Positions 23,407-35,880 of a stretch of DNA of 64,000 nucleotides are shown here, in pieces. Every line of letters begins with the position of its first letter. Position 1 is the first letter of the stretch. The stretch comes from Stichopus chloronotus (Eukaryota; Echinodermata; Holothuroidea; Aspidochirotida; Stichopodidae), in assembly GCA_021234535.1 (NCBI GenBank), contig CM037838.1:28559969-28623968 (forward strand), read 5' to 3'. The position numbers and the translations under genes are program-made. The notes below the pieces were generated by a model that was not told the DNA's origin, made no database searches, and saw only the letters and a program-made list of their open reading frames with translations.

Positions 23407-26400
23407 CTGGAAAAAGAAGGAAAAATGGCATTGCTGAATTCAATAGTGTTCTGCTAATTTGTTGCTTCAAGGAGCATGTATCTTAAACTATACTTGTGCA
23501 CAAATTTGTGAAATTGTCTGTAAAGAAAGTTGAGAAATTACAGCTAAGACTTGACAAACATGGTTTTTCTCTCATGTGCATTATCTCTTTCTCATTATAT
23601 TCCGTTCAATTCTTGGAGATGAAACTTTAATTTGACACATCCGATTAAATCCATATCAGATCAACTTAAATATTATGTTTCTAAGAAAATCAAGCAACAG
23701 CATTCTTGGCATGAAGGTTTGGGTTAGTTGTTGAGTTGAGACAGGTAAGTGGGGCATGAAGTAAATTAAACAAACCAGAAACTTCACTTAAGTACCACTT
23801 TTATGAGGTAGCATAGGGAGTGAGAGAGGGTGTGTCACAGTGGGTCTAGATGAGGTCAGGAGCAGAGTCAAGGGCAGTAGCAATGCCTTAACCACTTTGA
23901 TTACAACAGTTATGGATCATAACTAGAGCAGAATTAAGGTACTATTCCAGATCAGCGACTGGGAGATGCGACGGCAGTATAAAACTAAAGCGTACTAATC
24001 AGTTGTAGCACAGTAATAAGAGGTGAAATACTTGTTGGAGGAGGAAGTTGGCTGGATGGAGAGAGGTCAGTGAGAAGTTAAGTAAATACTACATGCAAGG
24101 TAAACAAAGGTGCTACAGAACCCTCTGACAGAAAAGCAAAAAATGATGAAACTAACAAGGTTTACCCACACACATGAATAATGAGAATGTGACACATTAA
24201 TTATGTGTACTGTCTAAAACCACATGCTGTACAAAACTCACCTTGATTGGCCATTAAAAACTTCACTTTTCATTCTAGACACATTCAGGCAATGTGTGGG
24301 GACAGGTAAGTTTAACACCACAGATGTGATACCAACACAGATCATCTTAAGCAAACTTTTTCCTCTCACTTTGGCACACTCTTGATTCACGCACCACCTT
24401 TCCTTCAGTACCATATTTCACAATTTCTTTTGATGATTTTTTTCATTCTTTTACCTTTTAAGGTAGTCTGACACATCTCACATACCCATTTCTAATACCC
24501 GCCGATAAGAACAGATGCGCGAGAAGTGACCCAGAATGAGCACTAAGACTAGGGTTCAGAGAACAGGATGCACATGTCACGGGGGTAAGTGCCTGAATAT
24601 TACACGATGAAACAGTTCCCACAGTTACCCCTGGCAACTGCAGCATCTATGAGATAGTTCTAGTTGTTCTCTGATGATTTGTCTTTTCTTTTTCTTTTCT
24701 TTTTTTTTGAGGGTGCTATTTATAAAATTTCTGTCTGCCTGTCTGCGCAACAGCGTTGGAGGATGGAAACAATGAACCTTGTCCAAGTGGAAATCTTGGA
24801 AAGGATGAAGGTATTGGTGCCGACCTATTTCTTTATACAATGATCATGAGAAATGGGTAGATTTTGAGAAGGCAAGTTATTAGAAAAGAGACACTTCAGA
24901 GCAATATCTGCTTTGAGAGCATTCCCCAATCGAAACAAAATCTTTATATTTGTTTGTGTTTTCATTGGCTTTCAAGGTGATTCTGGTATTTTACATTCCT
25001 GGGCAATCATATGCGGGTTGTTTTCACTCAGACACGCAATGCTAGGATAAAAACAGCCAGGCAACAGATGGATGCTAAGAGAAGATGAGTACTTTAATGA
25101 TGATGATGATCACAGGTGTCTCTTGGAATTAAGAGGCGAGAAACTTGCATCCGATGCTCACCCTCCCGTGTCCAAAAACCGTTCACGCTTCAGGGGGTTT
25201 CCTGCCACCGATCACGTGGCCTGTAACTCCTTAAATGTTAAGGTTGATGGTAGCACCGATGCCACAGACATCAAACCCTTGTCAAAAGCAATAGACTGTG
25301 CACAGTTTAACAGTTTAATTTGCTTGAGAGGCTTCTCCTTGCGATAGTGTCGACCATAAAACGGCAATTTTGTGGGAATTTTAATTAATTTGTTGTGCTG
25401 TAGACCATGACACCCTAAGTTTCACAGCAAACATACAACACTGTATGCAAACTTGATATGTGGTAACGTTTTTTTCCATTGCTCTCTTTGAATTACGGTG
25501 ATCATAAACGCTACTCATGTCAATTGTTGACCGACTACCGACTTTCAGTTTCTAAATTTGTCAATATTGTTGCACAAAATTTCGATTTTGGTTGTTTCAA
25601 AAGGTTGAAATAATATCAGCATTCATCCATGGAATATTGAGATGTCATATTAACAGCCAAAGGTTGTTGTTGCTTAAAATAAAAATCACATAGCCACTAA
25701 CCTACTTAAAATGTCCATTGCAAACATAAATATAACAGCTTTCCTAAATAAGTCCACAATTATGCATATGATGACAAACCGACTTCAAAACTCAAACTGT
25801 TTTGTCCAATCCTTACCTAATAGGCAGCCAATGAATTCCACAACCAATGCCATCAAAGGTGCTATGTATGCTCTGTTTCAGAACTTTTACTGTTTCACCA
25901 AAGTTTGAAGGAGTTTTGAAATTACGGCCAAAGAAACACATCACTCACCTAGGACTCCATGACAAGACCTTCTCTATGTTTACATGCAATATCATATGTA
26001 GAAATTAAATGAATATTCATTAAAGGACTACAACACCTATAATAACTAAGCAATGTAGTATATTCCCTATTACAGCTACATATAGTGCTATATGCTGAAA
26101 TGGTTACAAAAATCAGAAATTGCAACACACTCTGTTAACGAATGTATTCGTTAGTTTTGAAACACTGCCTTGCCCTACAAATAATCTTTTGAAATCCCCT
26201 TTCATTTCATCATTTTTCTTTTCTCTGCAGACAGCATGAAAGACTGATTCCTAAATGCTTTCATCTCTGTCTATGGCCCGCCTCAATAGGAAACTTTTCC
26301 ACGGGGAACCCACTTTACTTATTTCACTGAAAAAGTAAAAGCAGGAACTGAACGTAATTACATGTTTGCCTACAACAGCTGTGTGAATGTGCTTGTACAG

Positions 26401-28009
26401 CTGCATTACCAGTTGTGCTGTGCTTTCATGCCGAATAACAAACTTTCTTTCTTACACTGGGGGGGCCCCTAAGCATGCCTAAATATATTACATTCCATCA
26501 TCACTGACAGTCATTGATAAGCTATGTTCTTACTAACCTATGTTTATAAACAGCCACCCATGTCAGAGGGGGCCAAGCAAGGGCACATGGGAAAGAAAAA
26601 AAATCTCAACCAGACAAGATTTTTTCTTGTCTGAATATAAATTGCTATATTTAAGGATTACTACAGGACTATTGATCAACATGAGGAGTCAAATATTTTA
26701 GTTTTGGGGAGCATCAAATTGATATTCCAGGCCCGGAAAGGATTCAGAATAAAAAGACTGGAGAAAGACTCAACACAGTCTAAATCTATTAAAATGTTGA
26801 CCAAAAGTGTTGGTTCAAGTAATCAATAAATATTGCACGATCTTGGGCAGACACAATCAGGAAGACGAAAAAAAAGGAAGAGAGCATCTGAAACCGTACA
26901 ATCGCAGTCTGCACACTGGTCACCTTTAATGTAATTACGATTAGAAGTTACAGCTGGCATCTTGCCAGTGTTACAGCAAATTGCGTGCCAAAACTTTGTG
27001 AATGTAGGTCACCTATTTTGTCTTCGATGCAATTGCCATTCAACACATAGTAACATTCAACAGGGCAGGGAGAACAAAATAATTCCGAAAGTCATCAATA
27101 TTTTTGACAGAACTAAATTTGCATAGCTGTGGGCATTGTGTCAGATGAAAGTTTCTACAATACAAGCAAATGTTCTCTGTGTATCAGAAATTCACAGTCT
27201 GTTCATAACAATTAGTTGGATTTCACTTCATCATCAAAACAAAAGAGTTAACTTGACTAGTACAACACAAGATTTTCTTAAGGAAAGTGTTTCCTCCAGC
27301 TTTAATACTCCAGCTACTGAGCAATACTTAGTCACCCTCACACACACACCTAGCCACTCAGATGGCATCTATATGGCAAAATAAAGTACACAAATTAAAA
27401 CCGCATTGTACCTCTCATTATCAAAGAGGACCATACAAGGTCAAATTGGATGAATTGATACCCTGATACTGACAGTGATGAAGTCAGCAGTTGTCATGGC
27501 AACTAAAGTATATCAATCCCTGCAACATTCCCTCTTAGTTTATGAGATCCTTTTCTATACATGTACGATAAACACAGCTTGAGGACCTAATCAAGAGGCC
27601 TAATAAGCTATTTGTGAATTGGAAAAGGAAGGTCATACATAGAACTTCTGAAATTTTCCTTATGATCTTTCAAAAATAAGGACTTAAAAAAAAAGTTACC
27701 AACCCTCAAGCAAATTCCACTCCCCCAACAAAAAAAAAAGCTGCAAAGTGCTCTGTGCATGTGGCAAAAATATTTCTGGAAATGGTAGAATTTTTGAGCA
27801 CCGCATAGAACTGGCAAGAATTGCATTGGTACTTACATGTGTGTGCTATCTCACATTAGAAACAGGCAGGTAAGATGCAAAAGCAAAACTTAGAGAAGAA
27901 TTTTTTTTAAATGAGAAAGATTGCAGTGATCATACGATAAGGATTCTCTGAGCTTCTTCACTCTCTTTCTGCAATTCCTACCATTTTCAAGAATGACAGT
28001 GAAACTTAC
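23407..28009. other. RAPGEF1 intron 2
   Basis: About 4.6 kb without a supported exon. It contains copies of the CAGGTAAGT-bearing repeat (23729-23775, and a second CAGGTAAGT at 24303-24311). A 91-codon plus-strand open stretch at 25072-25347 shows no recognisable domain. The remainder is AT-rich unique-looking sequence. Confidence 0.65.
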
Positions 28010-28070
28010 CAACAAACCACCTCAAGGCGGCCATGACTGACTTCTGGCAGTTTTGAAGTTTCTCAAGATC
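28010..28070 (-). CDS. RAPGEF1: RAPGEF1 exon 2: start of the N-terminal helical domain
   Basis: Exon of 61 nt, residues 72-92, phase 0 in and phase 1 out. It reads DLEKLQNCQKSVMAALRWFV, which lines up with the human C3G segment EKEKEVVSALRYFK. The pattern of hydrophobic and charged positions and the A-L-R-(W/Y)-F core are the diagnostic features. The acceptor follows a C/T-rich tract (CTCCTCCCAG) and the donor is TTG/GTAAGT, a strong consensus. The exon is too short to be recognised alone. The next exon continues exactly where the human protein continues. Confidence 0.9.
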
Positions 28071-29689
28071 CTGGGAGGAGACAGTGAACAGAGAGTAAAA
28101 TTTAGCAGTTACACATCACCAACAGCATCATGCCAACCGGCAGAGCACAAAAGAGAAAAGAGAGCATTAGATATTTCAGAGTAAGAGAGAAAATGTTGTG
28201 GTGGGACAGGTAAGTACTCCGGTATACAGTGAGAGGTAGGGCGTAACAGATTTGTGACAAAATGTCTCACTATAAAATTTAATCTTCTTCCACATTGCAT
28301 CAACAGCAACAGCAATCTACAGACTACTTACAAGATCTGGTAATTCTACCAGGGAGACGTTAAAGTGGTATCTAACTGATTCTACCATGCACTTGGTGAG
28401 CAAATATGCATGCAAGATTAATTTATTTTTTCTTATTCTTCTACAGTAGTGATCTTTTCAAGTTCCTATTGAATGGCTATTATTATAACAAATGCCCAGG
28501 GAAACTTTGTCACATTTGTGATGACTTTTTGCATCCCCAGTAATTGATCAAATCAATATTACATGCTGTTGCCATGACGGCCAATTCCACATGACTCAAA
28601 ACTGATAATCACTTTTGTCATCTTTGCTGCATGTCGACATCAAAGCAAGGAATCTCTTTCTCATTATCACATTTCGTGATCATCTGTGAGACTCGTAAAT
28701 GCCATAAAACACACACAATTTCAGCTAAATTCACACATGAGGAAGAAGCTACAAACTTTTAAGTCAGGCCATTACTATGGCGATCACGTTACTGAAAGTG
28801 CTAGCTTATTTTCACAAAAAAATAATAATAATTGCTACAGACACAAGAGACTTGAAACATTTCCTGGTGAGGAAGGAAAAAAAATCTTGTGAATAGCAAT
28901 GAATCTGACAATGTTCAGTCAAGATATAACTTAAAACAAACCATAACTACCTTGCATAATGATGAATATCCCCCCCCCCCCCTCCTCACCACACTCCCTT
29001 TACATTCATCACCTACTCATGGTGCAACACCATGTTAGACTACCTTAGACTGACAGAGAGAGAATCGGCGATTTGTAAACAGTGTTCGATCTTTACCTAA
29101 TCCTAACAAAACGCTCAGTCAAATGGGATCGGCTTCCAACCACGGTACAGGTAGATGCTCAATATGCCACGTTTTTGTCTCCTGAACAAGAGAGATCACA
29201 TCATAATCTTTCATCCACACCAGTGGTGCTTTCTTGACCAGAGAAATCTTTCTTAAAACAGCAATATCTTTGAGTTACAAACAAAATGTTAGCACGGGGG
29301 TTTGGGAATGCCTGCGATGAAAAATTATTCTCTTTCATTTCACGGCACCTTCAACTTGTCAGTGGACTATTTTTCTAATCATATATACTGTACAGTCATG
29401 GTATACAGTGTGACAGGCTCAGGAAACAATCTTAGTATTAAGTAAAAACTGTCAAGTGCTTGGGCCAGTCATTTTGGTCAACTACACCCACACAGGAAAG
29501 TCTTAAAGGAAGTGATAAGCACCAGAATACGACCAATGTATAACGCACACTCATACTGTACAGCATAACACACTCCAGTAGTGAAGTACAGTCCCACAAA
29601 TCACTGAAAACAACAACAATATAAATGTTAATGTAAGTTACTGAAACTGGTATCATATGACAATACAGTAACAAGAGCCTAACAGCACT

Positions 29690-30800
29690 GTGGTTCCTTG
29701 CATGAAGATTACTTTAACTGTAGTTCTTCAGTCTAAAACAAAGGTTGATCCACAAGTTATCACTCCACGAAAGTTTGGGCCCAATTTAGTCCCAAAGGAT
29801 GCTGATCATCCAAAGGTGTTCCACTACCATAATACTAATCTGAACAAGCCCTAGAAGGGCACTACGGTTTCCTACGTGAAGATTATTTTAACTGTAGTCG
29901 CTATTCTTAACAAAGGTTCATCCACGATTTATCACATCCAATAATAATAACTTATGGCCCATATGGCCCATTCTGAAGTTGCAGCCACACATGTTTAACA
30001 GTGCAAGGGGTTCCACTACCAAATGGTAATTTGAAAAACCTATCACAATGTAAAGCAAAATATGCACAGAAAGAAACACTTTTCATGATTTCATAAAATG
30101 GTCCACACCAGGCCAATAATCCTGAACAACCTGAAGGAACCACTACAACATTAGTAATGTGACACAATTTCACCTTAACATCATACAATCTGTAGAAGAA
30201 GAGGCATTTTGCATGACTTCATAAAATGGCCCATCTGGACCATGGACCCAAAAATCTTGAGCATCCCGAAAGCACCACTACCATAATGCATCAGTAAAGC
30301 ATACTTTGTCCAAGCTTTATAACTTGAGATATCGTGTTAAAATGGTTTTCAGAGATTTGCCCCCATGCTCCCAGATAGCCTTTGACCTCTACCAAAAACA
30401 ATAGGGCACACCTTCTCAATATTGAGTCCCCTATTGAGTTATTATAACAAAGCAAGTGTCACAGACATACACATACACACACAAACAGACATGCCAATCT
30501 TACAGCATAGGTTCCTTTGCTGATACAAGGAAACAAAACCCCTAAACCTTGTAACATATATCTTTAGAAAAACAATTGCTTTGTATAATTTACTAATTTA
30601 TTATCCATATGGCCCATTCTGATGCTGAATCCACAAATGTTGATCACCACAATGCTAATTTGACAAACCTTGCACATTGTGAAGCACAATCTGCAGAAAA
30701 AAGAAAGTTTAGCTTGATTTCATAAAATGGTCCATATGGAACCCAAAATCCTGAACAACCTGAAGGAAGCACTACCTTAGTAGTAATGTGACACAACTTC
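29690..30800. repeat. Cluster of diverged direct repeats
   Basis: Two interleaved families are seen. Block A (29690-29760 and 29865-29935) shares GAAGATTA-TTTAACTGTAG and ACAAAGGTT-ATCCAC. Block B (29950-30170 and 30600-30800, with a partial copy at 30205-30300) shares ATGGCCCATTCTGA, TTCATAAAATGG, CCTGAACAACCTGAAGGAA and GTAATGTGACACAA. Divergence is substantial and no frame is conserved. Confidence 0.7.
30340..30535 (+). repeat. AATAGGGATC repeat family, copy 3
   Basis: It carries GACCTCTACCAAAAACAATA then GGGCACACCTTCTCAATATT, a CA-rich run (30462-30485), and CAGCATAGGTTCCTTTGC in the position of the terminal hairpin of the 5235-5472 copy, but the hairpin is degraded. Confidence 0.55.
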
Positions 30801-32018
30801 AACTTGCGGTACCATACATTCTGAAACCTATTTATTTGTCCAAATTGCCGAAATGGAACAACTAAAACACATACCTAACCTTTGGACATGGAATTTTTAA
30901 TGTTCTTAATTTTTCCTACACATGCAATCAATATAAGTCACCCCACTCACCTAATGGACCTCCTTCATACTGCATTAGAAACTACTAGTAACCTTTAACC
31001 CTATCTATATTATTAGAGCACTGGTCCCAACTTAAGGGTTAGGAGATAAAGTTACCAGAAAATGCAATAATTGAGTGGAGGCAGGTAAGTGAGGGGACAA
31101 AGTCAATCTTTCGAATATTATCACATCCCCAAAACTTACTGGCGCTGTGAATTCATATTTGTGCTGTGATCCAGGATACAGACAACACAATTCGTGGAAA
31201 AACAACACCTGAATTTGTACTTTTAAATAAATACCACAGAGAAAGAATTGCACTTATTATCGAGGAATCAGGAAAGCATCCTACGTACTTTGCCTGATGG
31301 TCCACACACGATTTACACAGCATAGTAAGCACTGGAAACAATTTCTAGTTGTAAAGCAAATAAACAATCTCCTACAATGAAGTCTCAATGGCTCATACTA
31401 GGAATCAGTTCTAGTTGTTTCCTGTTGAAGTCCACTAATCAGTATTTTCTTAGGCTTGTAGAAATTTTCACAGATGTTATATTTCCAATATGTCTATTAA
31501 GCAGTTTCTCCTTTGGGTGATGACAGCTGGCGAAGCGTACCAGAAATGAGGAACTTGAATTAAGAAACCCCTTGCCAGACGAACTAAGCCAAGAGTGGTA
31601 TTGAACATGCCAAGGTTGTAGCTAGTAGGTGAGGAATGAAGTAAATCAAAAGAAGCAACATCAAACAAAATGACACTTTTGAGAAAAAATTTAAAACATA
31701 TCGCGTATGTATCACAGTTAGCATGTTTTCTTGGGCATGTTCATTTCTTACTTTGCATAATCTCTTCTTGTCTTTGCATTTTTGCAAAGCTCCATGAGCA
31801 CTCTGGTGGATTTTGTCCATTGTAAGCCTTCTTTTTTAGTATTTTTACACAATAGCAACTGACTGAATGCAAAAATTAGAGTGGTTTGTAACAGAACCAA
31901 CACAGGACGGGCAAGATAAATCTTTGGTACTTCATTTCGTTCTTCCCCTCTTATTTTTTTTAATTTCATTATGTGTTTAACCTATTTTCAATTCAAAGTA
32001 TGCAAATTACATCCATAC

Positions 32019-32230
32019 CTTACTAAGTCCCATCTTCCTCGGCAGATCTGAGACCGGGATCTCTTTTGAGCTACGACTTATCTTCTGCCGCGCCTTGCCG
32101 ACGAGGCTGGTCTTCTTCCTACCAGAGGGAGAGTCGGACTGGGATGTGTGTACGCTACTGTCGTCGTTGGTGACCTGTTGGTTTTTCTTTTTCTTCCTCC
32201 GTAGTGGAAGGGTACTGTACTTGAGGTTAT
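32019..32230 (-). CDS. RAPGEF1: RAPGEF1 exon 1 of those seen: basic N-terminal segment
   Basis: Exon of 212 nt, residues 1-71. It enters with two bases of a split codon and leaves in phase 0. It reads NLKYSTLPLRRKKKK, then a polar stretch with SQSDSPSGRKK, then KARQKISRSSKEIPVSDLP. The Lys/Arg- and Ser-rich character matches the short basic N-terminus of vertebrate C3G ahead of the helical domain, where sequence is otherwise poorly conserved. The acceptor is CAG after a T-rich tract; the donor is AAG/GTATGG. An in-frame ATG at 32238-32240 overlaps the acceptor region and would add M-P-T before D-N-L-K-Y, so this may instead be the initiating exon of a transcript starting just upstream. Assignment depends mainly on frame-perfect joining to the next exon. 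Confidence 0.8.
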
Positions 32231-35200
32231 CTGTCGGCATGATGGGAAAAAACAAAAAACATACACGTAAACATCTCAAGAATGAAATTTGGGTCCCTTG
32301 CATACACTTCCATGTGAATTTCATGCATTTATCTCAAACTGTTTTTTCTTTAACTCATTTAAAATGGCCTACTGACTACAATAGAAATGGTTCCCAGTGT
32401 GTATACTTTGTGACATACCATGTGTGACGCACCACATGTGACACACCAATAATGCCAACAACACTGAACCACAAGGATAGTCACCAATCTGGCCTCCCTG
32501 ACAAAGCTTTCAGTCAACCTGGACTACCCAAAATGACCTCAGATATTATTTTGAAAAATGTCACATATTCATGAGAAGATCGATCACTACAATTAAGCTG
32601 CTATTGACACCATGAGTGTCACTGACAGTGTCAAGATATGACACGATGAAACTCCGGGGAAATCTGTCACTTCCTTCAGGTGAGACAGTAGGGACCTGAC
32701 CATGCCACATGAACATTGCTAAGATGGCCAGTATTTCCCTAAGACTCTGTCACTCCTCACTGAGTAGCCTAAAGCGGACACAATTCAGAGAGACAGCCCT
32801 TTTTCTTTGCCACGGCTGCGGCAACGTTGACTCGATTTTACGAGAAAACACATTAAGGTCAAGATTCTGAAGTATGAATCAGTAATAGTAGAAAGTTGTC
32901 ACATTGTATCCTTTCTCTACTTGTATTAATCAAAGAAACTTTAAATTTATCTTAGCTGTCTTTGTCAGTTTCTCCTGAATCCCTTCCTGTCCTCCTATCA
33001 ATTTTGTCTCAGAACTCTACAAGGCATTAAAATGAACATGCAGGCCACACACACACATGGGCTACCTTACACACCAAGGAAGGACTCTACTCATCACCTG
33101 AGAAAGTGTAGGAGAAAAATGGCTCCTTTTTTTGATTCAGTCAGTGTAACAATTTGAGTAACCACAGTACTGTAGAGGGCACAGTGTGCAGCACCTGAGA
33201 CATATTCAATGACGTCTACTCACTGGGAATATTGCTCCCAGTATCATGAATCAGTAGTCTTCCAAGGGTGGTTCTGCACCTTTCTGGTCATACCAAACTG
33301 GGATGCAGGAGTGACAGACATATTTTGCAAGATTCTAAATTCCTCTGTGAGAGATTTTTACTGCAGTTTAATGCAGTTTCCCTGGCCATTTGAGAAACAA
33401 AATCCGAAATAAAAGACAGCCAGTCTTCTGCCTACTTGGCAAAACTTCCTGAGAGTATGGTGGGGTGATGGTTTTCAAGACTCTGAACTTGGGAATTGCA
33501 ACATTTATCTTTGGCAGCTGTCATGGGAAATTGTGTCAGCATTCCGACATGATAGTTGGTTTACACGTAAGCATTACAAGTCTTGCTATATTACTATCAT
33601 TATCATATAGCACTGTTACTGATCACTAAATGGTCACTTTGAAGAATTATTACTGAGTAAACAGACAGTACGTATAACATCACCATTTACATACTTATCA
33701 GAGTGGGAATTTGCTTATTCACAACAGTTACATCATAACATGACTTCGCAAATACACTGAATAAATGAATCCACTCCCGCAACTTATCTCTTTTAAAAGG
33801 GCCAGTCAAGGTATTACCTCAGGCATGCAGAACAGTGCTAAAAATAACCAGGCAACCTAAATATATAAACCTTTTATGTCATGGAAACAGGAAGACATTA
33901 AAACAGCTTGTCTCCTGAGAAAAGCGGTACAAGGGAGATGCTAAAATAGCCTGTACTAGCCCTGAGAGTACACAGTGGTATCATCTCTCCCAGAAACAGG
34001 CCAACCTTTGTAAGACCAGGGAGCTGCTGCTTGGAATAGCAACTCCCTGGTAGGATATGCAGAGCTGGTACTGTATATGAAGGTAATGCTGAATGATCCA
34101 TTAAGACTCTTTCAAAGGAGATGAAAAGAGTGAAAAAAAAAACACCTTTTGTGGCAATAATCTTCCTCAAAATGATAAATAAACAAATACCCTTTGTGAA
34201 GATTAGGAGTAATATGAAATGAACCAGATAGCAGAAAATTAATTAAAAACCTTTTTTGAAAACTACCTTAATAAAACTTGACAGACTTCATCAATAAGTT
34301 TTTCCGAATGTGGGAAAATCTACATTTTAACTGTATTTTCTGTACTGTTTTGCTTAGAATTTTGGTCATATACAATTTCTACACATTATCTCAAGGCAAG
34401 AATGCGCGCATTATAAGGCTCAACTGAAGGATGCACACAAAATTTTAAGGCATGCTGTCTTTCTATTATCTACTCCACAGTACATATATACTAAACTTAT
34501 TAAGTATCATCTCCACTCCTTCACAAATATGTGTCTATAGTATTTAACTGAAAACAGTTAAACACAATTCATTCAACTTTCCTAGAAAAGGAGGAATGAA
34601 ACCCATTCTGTTGGTGATTGTTGTTAGCCTAAACTCACCTCAAATGCATGTGGGTGCATCTGATAATACACACTACTGTACGCATTCTGGCTTTGTCAAC
34701 ATGCATGTGGGTCTTGTCTAACCACATCCCCAACAAATTTTATCCAGTCCCTTGACAATTAAGTCATTCATTCCACTTGAGGACTGATCCACTTTCATGT
34801 TGTTTGTATTTTACCTTAAAAAGTCTTACTGCACTGCCCTTTTAACAATGATTTGAGACTATCAGTTGCCAATGGTTACCATACTGCCCCTGGGTGTTTA
34901 CGGCAAGTATTTACTTCATGCTGATGTATATAAGTAACGGCACTCAACTCTGACTCACTCCTATGCATCTACATTTCTGAGAGTGAATACATGGTTTAGA
35001 TCTGACTGCAAAGGAATTTATATGAGCGCTGTTTTACAGTGATCTTTCAATCACTGATTCAACAAAAGCAGCAATCAGTTTATTTGTAATACTTTAGCAT
35101 AAACATTACCTTCTTTACAATATGTAACATCTGATCTGGCAAGTTTATGACAGATCCACAACTTTTCTGAAAGAAGTCACTGATCATCTTCTGAACACTT

Positions 35201-35689
35201 CAAAGCCACAAAATAAAACTGTTAGCAACATCATGTGTGATTGTTTACACATAAATACTAGTTCTGCAAAAAAGTTTTGTGAACACAGTTCTGGCATGGT
35301 TATGGCCTTAAATCTCCTTCAGCAGAGGCAGCATGGTTGGGGGGAGGCACAGCTGGTCCCCAGAAGCAGTTTTTTGGGAGGCACGCAGGAGCCAGAGAGA
35401 GCGTACGAAGACCACCTAAGGGACTGTACCTACATTCAGACATTTTCTGGTACACTCCAATATTCAATCATCTCTAAGAAAACAAATGGCAAAGATGGTA
35501 TTATACTGTATTTTAAAAAATAAGCCTTTATTACTGTACATATTAATCTTCTATCTTTTTCTTCTACTTTACTTCACTATAAATTACAGTGTTAATTACA
35601 GCAGAGAGGTGATTTTTTAATGGCAAAAAAGTGAACGTGGGTCATGTGGTAAATATATGGGACTTCAATGAGAATTACCACAACCCACT

Positions 35690-35880
35690 GGCGTCGGTAT
35701 TCACGAGTGAAACAGAACATGTTGTAACAGGCAGAGCAAAAGCCAAACGAGGGAGAACTTACACTGTAGGCCTAGAGGGTGCGGTGTCAGAATAGATTTT
35801 GATTGCACTTTGAGCTAGGTCGAACTTAAGGTATGAGTAAGCAAGGGGTAAGTATATGTCTATGATGTGAATTCATTTTT
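35690..35880 (+). repeat. SINE-like dispersed repeat, copy 1
   Basis: It begins GTCGGTATTCACGAGTGA and has the core GAGGGTGCGGTG (35775-35786), then GCACTTTGAGCTAGG and GGGGTAAGTATATGTCTATG, ending ATGTGAATTC. Related copies lie at 52278-52378 and 59640-59735 (same strand) and 55888-56006 and 58229-58352 (opposite strand). No RNA polymerase III box was identified with confidence. Confidence 0.6.

Larger units (their letters stand above)
28071..32018. other. RAPGEF1 intron 1 (between the first two exons seen)
   Basis: About 3.9 kb with no coding signal. It contains copies of the CAGGTAAGT repeat (28188-28240, 31070-31105), a 13-nt poly-C (28970-28982), a locally duplicated repeat region (29690-30800) and one AATAGGG-family copy (30340-30535). 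Confidence 0.65.
4000..32230 (-). other. RAPGEF1: RAPGEF1 (C3G) gene, partial: ten exons visible, 3' end outside window
   Basis: This is the span of the assembled gene, transcribed right to left. The exons join in one frame to about 709 codons. Residue numbers in the exon entries refer to this partial product. Its domain order is that of vertebrate C3G: basic N-terminus, helical N-terminal domain with an MLPGS motif, Ser/Pro linker with Crk SH3-binding motifs, then REM. C3G is a cytoplasmic exchange factor that is recruited by Crk adaptors to tyrosine-phosphorylated complexes and loads GTP on Rap1 in adhesion and growth-factor signalling (family knowledge). The REM domain starts near residue 690 here, as I recall it does in human C3G. 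The catalytic CDC25 domain is not in the window. The identification rests on remembered similarity to human C3G and on phase consistency, not on a database search. Confidence 0.93.
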
